Part shown: positions 7,340-10,869 of the stretch, one piece after another
Numbering within the stretch: position 1 is the stretch's first letter
Layout: every line of letters starts with the position of its first letter
Assembly (NCBI GenBank): GCA_045580645.1
Contig: JAZNOG010000032.1
Location: 1-10,869 of the forward strand
Reading direction: 5' to 3'
Length of the DNA: 10,869 nucleotides
Source: HGM10836 sp045580645
GTDB taxonomy: Bacteria > Bacillota_I > Bacilli_A > RF39 > UBA660
Program-made: the position numbers and the translations under genes
The notes under the pieces: generated by a model
Database searches by the model: none
What the model saw: the letters and a program-made list of their open reading frames with translations, nothing else
Told to the model about the DNA's origin: nothing

Positions 7340-7364
7340 GAAAAAAATAGATTTCTCTATTTTT
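7340..7364 (-). terminator. Terminator or attenuator-like hairpin after hisS
   Basis: On the minus strand a 9-bp stem AAAAATAGA / TCTATTTTT, with a GAAA tetraloop, ends in a T-rich 3' arm (seven T, then C). It overlaps the hisS stop codon. The stem is all A-T but for one G-C pair, so readthrough into the ttcA-like gene is likely to be partial. Confidence 0.6.
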
Positions 7365-8787
7365 CCCCATGACAAGTGCAAGTATCACTACACTTATGTT
7401 CTTCGTCACAATCACAGTCTTCACCACAAGTGCATTGCTCATTACAATTGCAATCATCATCGCAATCACATTCATGATCTAAACAACCACATTCACACTC
7501 TTCTTCAAATCTATCCAAAATACTTAAGTTTTCTGCTAAATACATGATTACTTCTTCATTTTTTACTTTTCTTTCCTCTTTTGTAATCATATTCTTAATT
7601 GTCATGTAACCATTTTTAACTTCATCTTCTCCTAAAATAATTACAAAACCAGCATTTAATTTTTCTGCATTTTTAAAATTAGCTTTAATACTTCTTGAAT
7701 TATAATCCATATCAGTTTTAATATTTAAGTATCTTAAAGTTTCTACTAATGCTAATGCATCTGCTTTTTCATTTTCGGTTACAGGAGCAACATAACAATC
7801 TAAATAATTATCATCGCTTAAAACAATATTTTCCGCTTCAAGAGCTGCAAGTAATCTTTCAGAGCCCATACCAAATCCCATTGCAGGAGTATCAGGACCC
7901 CCCAATTCCTTAACTAAATTATTATATCTTCCACCCGCACATAATACATTTTGTGCACCAAAACCCTCTACACTAGCTTCTATTTCAAAAACAGTATGAC
8001 TATAATAATCTAAACCTCTTACAGTATTAGGACTTACCTCATAATCTATTCCTAACGCATCCATATGCTTTAATACTCTTTCAAAACGTTCCTTAGATTC
8101 ATCATTCAAATAATCTAATACTTTAGGAACATTCTTTAAAATATCACTTCCCTTATCAACTTTACAATCAAGTATTCTTAAAGGATTCTTTTCAAAACGT
8201 TTCTTACAATCTTCACATAAATTATTTATATTCGGTTTTAAATACTCAATTAAAGCTTCTTTATAATTCTTACGAGATTCTTCATCCCCAAGTGAATTTA
8301 TTTTTACCTTCACATCACTTAATCCTAACATATTGAATAAAGTAACAGGAATATTTATAATTTCAGCATCCACTAATGGATCGTTAGAACCAAAAACTTC
8401 ACAACCAAATTGATAATGCTCTCTATATCTACCTTTTTGGGGTCTTTCATATCTATACATAGGACCATAATACCATAATTTTTTTGGATTACCACTATCA
8501 GCATACATTTTATTTTCAATATAAGAACGAACAACTCCGGCAGTTCCTTCTGGGCGAAGTGTTATATTTCTATCACCACGATCTTTAAAATCGTATGTTT
8601 CTTTTGTTACTATATCACTAGTTTCACCAACACCTCTATGAAATAATTCAGTTGCTTCAAATAATGGAGTTCTAATATAACTATAATTATATCTTTCCAT
8701 TATAGATTCAAAAATACTTCTTAATGCTTGCTCTTCTAAAGCTTTTTTACCATATAAATCATATGTTCCTTTTTGTTTACTAACCAT
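7357..8787 (-). CDS. hisS: Histidyl-tRNA synthetase with a cysteine-rich C-terminal tail
   Basis: Class II synthetase charging tRNA-His in the cytoplasm. Conserved parts in order: RTPLFEATELFHRGVGETSDIV (motif 1 region, near 39-60), TLRPEGTAGVVRS, motif 2 YRYERPQKGRYREHYQFG (near 112-129), the HisRS signature GLDYYSHTVFE (near 264), and motif 3 AMGFGMGSERLL. An anticodon-binding domain follows from about 330 to 420. HisRS normally ends there, at roughly 420-430 residues. This one continues with 47 residues (430-476, DNA 7500-7360) holding 14 cysteines, mostly as CxC units; four of these recur every 6 residues (C440/442, 446/448, 452/454, 458/460), separated by acidic residues. The tail looks metal-binding, like a metallothionein; that is inference. 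A perfect AAGGAGG site lies 8 bases before the ATG. Confidence 0.96.
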   Translation of the reverse strand: MVSKQKGTYDLYGKKALEEQALRSIFESIMERYNYSYIRTPLFEATELFHRGVGETSDIVTKETYDFKDRGDRNITLRPEGTAGVVRSYIENKMYADSGNPKKLWYYGPMYRYERPQKGRYREHYQFGCEVFGSNDPLVDAEIINIPVTLFNMLGLSDVKVKINSLGDEESRKNYKEALIEYLKPNINNLCEDCKKRFEKNPLRILDCKVDKGSDILKNVPKVLDYLNDESKERFERVLKHMDALGIDYEVSPNTVRGLDYYSHTVFEIEASVEGFGAQNVLCAGGRYNNLVKELGGPDTPAMGFGMGSERLLAALEAENIVLSDDNYLDCYVAPVTENEKADALALVETLRYLNIKTDMDYNSRSIKANFKNAEKLNAGFVIILGEDEVKNGYMTIKNMITKEERKVKNEEVIMYLAENLSILDRFEEECECGCLDHECDCDDDCNCNEQCTCGEDCDCDEEHKCSDTCTCHGEK

Positions 8788-8814
8788 AATACTTCCTCCT
8801 TAGACTTATAATTA

Positions 8815-8820
8815 TTATAA
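8815..8820 (-). promoter_or_regulatory. Probable -10 box of the hisS promoter
   Basis: A perfect TATAAT on the minus strand lies 12 bases upstream of the AAGGAGG site. No good -35 is seen at 17 bases (the position falls in the T run of the preceding terminator). The short leader leaves no room for a T-box riboswitch. Confidence 0.5.
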
Positions 8821-8834
8821 TACTTTATTTTTAC

Positions 8835-8866
8835 TAAAAAAACAAGAAATTTTATAACTCTTGTTT
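8835..8866 (-). terminator. Terminator of the 149-residue gene
   Basis: On the minus strand AAACAAGA / TCTTGTTT form an 8-bp stem with an 11-base loop, followed by a run of T. The first arm overlaps the end of the 149-residue gene. Confidence 0.75.
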
Positions 8867-9301
8867 AATTCTTTGATATTCATCCTCATAATTAATATCT
8901 TCTAAAAACTTCTTAGCACTAGCAATCTTTTTAATATGAAAATCATTATACTTATTTAATAAATCTAACAAAGTATGAGAATATCCCCACATTGATGGAT
9001 TAGATATATTTTTCCCTTCTATTTTTTTATGTATTTCATAAGCACTTTCATAAATACTTGGAATATTTGCATCATTAATATATGTTGTTCTCATTTCAGT
9101 TAAAACATAACTTAAAAAATATTCTAAAGTAATTTTTTTATCTGAACCATATAACCAATTAAAATAATCCATATTTTGTATATGAAGACCATTTTCATCA
9201 AAAACATGATATTCATAAATACCATCTTCTATAAAATGTTCTTCTGCATATATATATTTAAAATCATTTCTATTTATAATGAATTTACGCACGACTGACA
9301 T
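8852..9301 (-). CDS. Uncharacterised 149-residue protein
   Basis: I do not recognise this protein. It has no signal peptide, membrane segment or cysteine; it is acidic, rich in Tyr, Phe, Ile and Asn, and looks soluble, with a mixed N-terminal part (MSVVRKFIINRNDFKYIYAE...) and a more helical C-terminal half from about residue 60. It is a convincing gene: near-consensus promoter, AAAGGA ribosome site 11 bases upstream of the ATG, and a proper terminator at its end. It is transcribed separately from the bacteriocin peptides upstream and from hisS downstream. Its place next to the bacteriocin locus makes an immunity or accessory role conceivable, but immunity proteins of two-peptide bacteriocins are usually small membrane proteins, which this is not. 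Confidence 0.8.
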   Translation of the reverse strand: MSVVRKFIINRNDFKYIYAEEHFIEDGIYEYHVFDENGLHIQNMDYFNWLYGSDKKITLEYFLSYVLTEMRTTYINDANIPSIYESAYEIHKKIEGKNISNPSMWGYSHTLLDLLNKYNDFHIKKIASAKKFLEDINYEDEYQRIKQEL

Positions 9302-9332
9302 GTTACACCATTCCTTTCAAATGATGTTCTAT

Positions 9333-9361
9333 ATTATAACATAAAAAGTATAATTTGTAAA
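9333..9361 (-). promoter_or_regulatory. Strong promoter of the 149-residue gene
   Basis: On the minus strand TTTACA (9361-9356, five of six) and a perfect TATAAT (9338-9333) are exactly 17 bases apart, and the -10 is extended by TGT. Start expected near 9326. This is the best-looking promoter in the window. Confidence 0.85.
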
Positions 9362-9380
9362 ATAAATTTAAATCACACAA

Positions 9381-9409
9381 TAAAAGAATAGATATTTCTA
9401 TCTATTCTT
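9381..9409 (-). terminator. Terminator of the bacteriocin operon
   Basis: On the minus strand an 11-bp perfect stem, AAGAATAGATA / TATCTATTCTT, with a GAAA loop runs into TTTTATT. It lies about 70 bases downstream of the second peptide gene and before the promoter of the 149-residue gene. The 67 bases between peptide and hairpin (9410-9476) hold no start codon on the minus strand and no gene that I can see. Confidence 0.8.
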
Positions 9410-9476
9410 GATAACGTGTTGTATAATATTTTTTGTTTATTTATAAATATTATTTTAAAAAGTAGACAATTTATTT

Positions 9477-9671
9477 TTAAAATTTACACATATTTTTATA
9501 TTTAATTCTTCTAATAGCAGAACCCAAATTTCTTCCTACATCTAAAACTGTATTTAGAGCTTTAGTAAAATAATTTATTATAGCGCCAGATAATGAAGCA
9601 CCGCCATAAATATTCTTAAGTTCATTATCTTTTACTTTTAAAATTACATTTTGTTGGTCTAACATATCCAT
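9477..9671 (-). CDS. Double-glycine bacteriocin precursor, peptide B
   Basis: 64 residues. A 24-residue leader ends in NELKNIYGG and matches the double-glycine export consensus: Glu at -8, Leu at -7, Ile at -4, Gly-Gly at -2/-1. Cleavage would release a 40-residue peptide starting ASLSGAIINYF, cationic at the C-terminus (RRIKYKNMCKF). It carries a GxxxG motif (G46-RNL-G50), the helix-helix contact typical of class IIb two-peptide bacteriocins, and one cysteine (C62). Such peptides pair with a partner to form pores in the membranes of related bacteria. The start at 9671 has an AGGAG site 6 bases upstream. Its first 47 bases overlap the end of peptide A in another frame, so the DNA for this leader also encodes the C-terminus of its partner. 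It is the last gene before the operon terminator. Confidence 0.85.
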   Translation of the reverse strand: MDMLDQQNVILKVKDNELKNIYGGASLSGAIINYFTKALNTVLDVGRNLGSAIRRIKYKNMCKF

Positions 9672-9780
9672 CTATCACTCCTACTCCTAATGTTATAAGT
9701 GCCGCAATTGTGCCTACAATAGCCCAAAATGAAGCTCCTCCACTTATTTGTTTTAACTTTTTATCATTTAATATTTCCAT
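9625..9780 (-). CDS. Double-glycine bacteriocin precursor, peptide A (51 residues)
   Basis: A short gene easily missed by length cut-offs. The leader MEILNDKKLKQISGG (15 residues) fits the double-glycine consensus (Leu at -7, Ile at -4, Gly-Gly). The released 36-residue peptide begins ASFWAIVG, has a long hydrophobic helix with a GxxxG motif (G34-VID-G38), and ends YVRPTKCNFKSKR with one cysteine (C45) and a basic tail. This resembles class IIb peptides of the lactobin A/cerein 7B type. The start is very well supported: AAGGAGG (9793-9787) lies 6 bases before the ATG, inside the end of the exporter gene. One base separates it from the exporter stop, and it overlaps peptide B by 47 bases. Both peptides begin their mature part with Ala-Ser, as sister substrates of one protease would. 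Confidence 0.85.
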   Translation of the reverse strand: MEILNDKKLKQISGGASFWAIVGTIAALITLGVGVIDGYVRPTKCNFKSKR

Positions 9781-9781
9781 T

Positions 9782-10869
9782 TTATTCCTCCTTTAATTCA
9801 AATATTTTATTAAATAATTTTATATTATCATGGCGATGTGATATTAAAATTATTGTTAATTCAGGGTAATTTTCAAAAATATTTGAAAGTATTTTTCTTT
9901 CTTCTTCTACATCAATTTCATTAAAAACTTCATCTAATACTAAAACTTTTGAATTAGTAAGAAGGGCTCTTGCAATAATAATTTTCTTTCTTTCTCCTCC
10001 ACTTAGATTAAAACCATTCTCCTCCAAATAATAGTTATAATCTATTTTTTTATCATTAAACATTTCATCTATTAAAGTAGTTTTACAAGCAAGTTCAATT
10101 TCTGTTAATGAATCATTTATTATATTAAAGTTATCTATAAGACTAGAACTTAATAAAATTTCATTCTGACTTACATAAGTAATATTTTTTCTAATAAAAC
10201 TTAAATCTAAATCTTTAATATCTATATTATCCAAAAGTATTTTTCCTTTTGTTACTTCATAATATCTTAATAAAAGTTTTATCATCGTGCTTTTTCCTAT
10301 CCCAGATTTTCCTTTTATAAATATATGATCTTTTTTATTTATACTTAAATTAATATTACTTATAATATTTATCCCTTCACTAGAAAAACTTACATTTTTG
10401 TATTCTATTTTATTTATCTCATTTAATCTAGTATTACCAATTTTTTCTTTGTCTAAATCTAAAATATCTAATACTTTGTCTATTGATGTTTGATACATTT
10501 TTGACATTGATAAATATTCACTTATACCACTTATAAAAGTGAATATAATATTAAAAACACTACTAAATAAAACAATATATGAAATATCCATATTTTTATA
10601 TATCATAATTAAGGATGAAACAAATATTAAAACTAGATAAAACAATTCAATTATTAAGTTTACTATAAAATTATAATCATGATACTTTTCTGAATATTTT
10701 CTTTCTTCTTCTAAAACATTGTTATATGAATTATCAATATTGTTGCTTATTTCCCTTTCAATATTCAAATTTTTTATACTATCATAAGCAGATAAGCAAT
10801 TAATTAAATTTGAATTATGATTTATTTTATAATGTTTTACTTTTATATAAATGTCATTAAATTTATATT
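9782..10869 (-). CDS. ABC exporter of the bacteriocin peptides (N-terminus beyond the right edge)
   Basis: C-terminal half of an ABC transporter; the frame stays open to the right edge, so about 361 residues are visible. A TTG at 10768 could be mistaken for a start, but coding continues upstream (SAYDSIKNLNIERE, typical of the TM4-5 loop region of exporters). Two membrane segments follow (about 34-57 and 62-80, counted from that TTG), then a nucleotide-binding domain: Walker A GKSGIGKST at 153-161, Q-loop Gln201, signature LSGGE at 255-259, Walker B VLVLDE at 275-280, and the switch His311. With two GG-leader peptides directly downstream, this is most likely a peptidase-containing (C39) exporter of the ComA/LagD type that cuts and exports them. 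The peptidase domain would lie beyond the window, so that part is inference. Its stop is one base from the start of peptide A. Confidence 0.88.
   Translation of the reverse strand, partial: YKFNDIYIKVKHYKINHNSNLINCLSAYDSIKNLNIEREISNNIDNSYNNVLEEERKYSEKYHDYNFIVNLIIELFYLVLIFVSSLIMIYKNMDISYIVLFSSVFNIIFTFISGISEYLSMSKMYQTSIDKVLDILDLDKEKIGNTRLNEINKIEYKNVSFSSEGINIISNINLSINKKDHIFIKGKSGIGKSTMIKLLLRYYEVTKGKILLDNIDIKDLDLSFIRKNITYVSQNEILLSSSLIDNFNIINDSLTEIELACKTTLIDEMFNDKKIDYNYYLEENGFNLSGGERKKIIIARALLTNSKVLVLDEVFNEIDVEEERKILSNIFENYPELTIILISHRHDNIKLFNKIFELKEE

Noticed and set aside
7319..7381. Longer start for the ttcA-like gene at 7381, adding 21 residues and overlapping hisS by 25 bases
   Set aside because: No ribosome site precedes it, the added residues do not look like the family N-terminus, and the ATG at 7318 has AAGAAGGG at good spacing.
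8788..8834. T-box riboswitch upstream of hisS
   Set aside because: The leader between the previous terminator and hisS is under 50 bases, and no T-box conserved sequence is present.
9418..9452. TATAAT-containing inverted repeat (TAATATTT / AAATATTA) downstream of the bacteriocin genes, as a plus-strand promoter or terminator
   Set aside because: No plus-strand gene follows, no -35 at proper spacing, and no convincing T run; likely chance in A/T-rich DNA.
10766..10768. TTG at 10768 as the start of the ABC exporter gene
   Set aside because: The frame is open for 33 more codons to the window edge and the residues upstream fit the exporter membrane domain, so the gene is truncated by the window, not started here.

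Overview
The window is very AT-rich DNA of Bacillota (Firmicutes) type, and most of it is coding. Strong AAGGAGG-like ribosome sites, sigma-A-like promoters and short U-tailed terminators mark nearly every transcription unit. Trp codons are TGG and nusB ends on TGA, so the standard bacterial code applies, not the mycoplasma code. The gene set (Mur ligase, nusB-xseA-xseB, gpsA, hisS, bacteriocin export) suits a host-associated Bacilli/Erysipelotrichia-like lineage. That placement is inference from composition and gene order only.

Layout, left to right. (1) 1-1257, minus: a MurF-like Mur ligase whose C-terminus runs off the left edge, with its own extended -10 promoter. (2) 1394-3220, minus: a compact nusB-xseA-xseB operon with overlapping genes, a clear promoter and a terminator. 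(3) 3347-4324, plus: gpsA, the only plus-strand gene, divergent from nusB and closed by a strong terminator. (4) 4352-4532, minus: a structured RNA that I assign to 6S RNA. It has a 15-bp closing stem, a central bubble containing an ACCGAAC template-like site, and a long apical arm. (5) 4578-6398, minus: a 606-residue protein with a PP-loop-like motif and a cysteine cluster, function unknown. (6) 6518-8787, minus: hisS followed by a TtcA-type tRNA thiolation enzyme. HisRS carries an unusual 47-residue tail with 14 cysteines. (7) 8852-9301, minus: an unrecognised 149-residue protein with a near-consensus promoter. (8) 9477-10869, minus: a bacteriocin locus. It holds the C-terminal half of an ABC exporter, then two double-glycine precursor peptides whose genes overlap by 47 bases in different frames, then a terminator.

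Most of the window is housekeeping: peptidoglycan synthesis, rRNA antitermination, DNA repair, phospholipid precursor synthesis, tRNA charging and tRNA modification. The accessory part is the right end. There, exporter plus two GG-leader peptides, each with a GxxxG motif and one C-terminal-region cysteine, form a coherent two-peptide (class IIb) bacteriocin system. The 51-residue first peptide is short enough to be missed by routine gene calling. No convincing immunity gene is visible; the 149-residue protein is the only candidate in view. No stretch longer than about 255 bases lacks a gene, and I saw no CRISPR array, tRNA, rRNA or insertion sequence.
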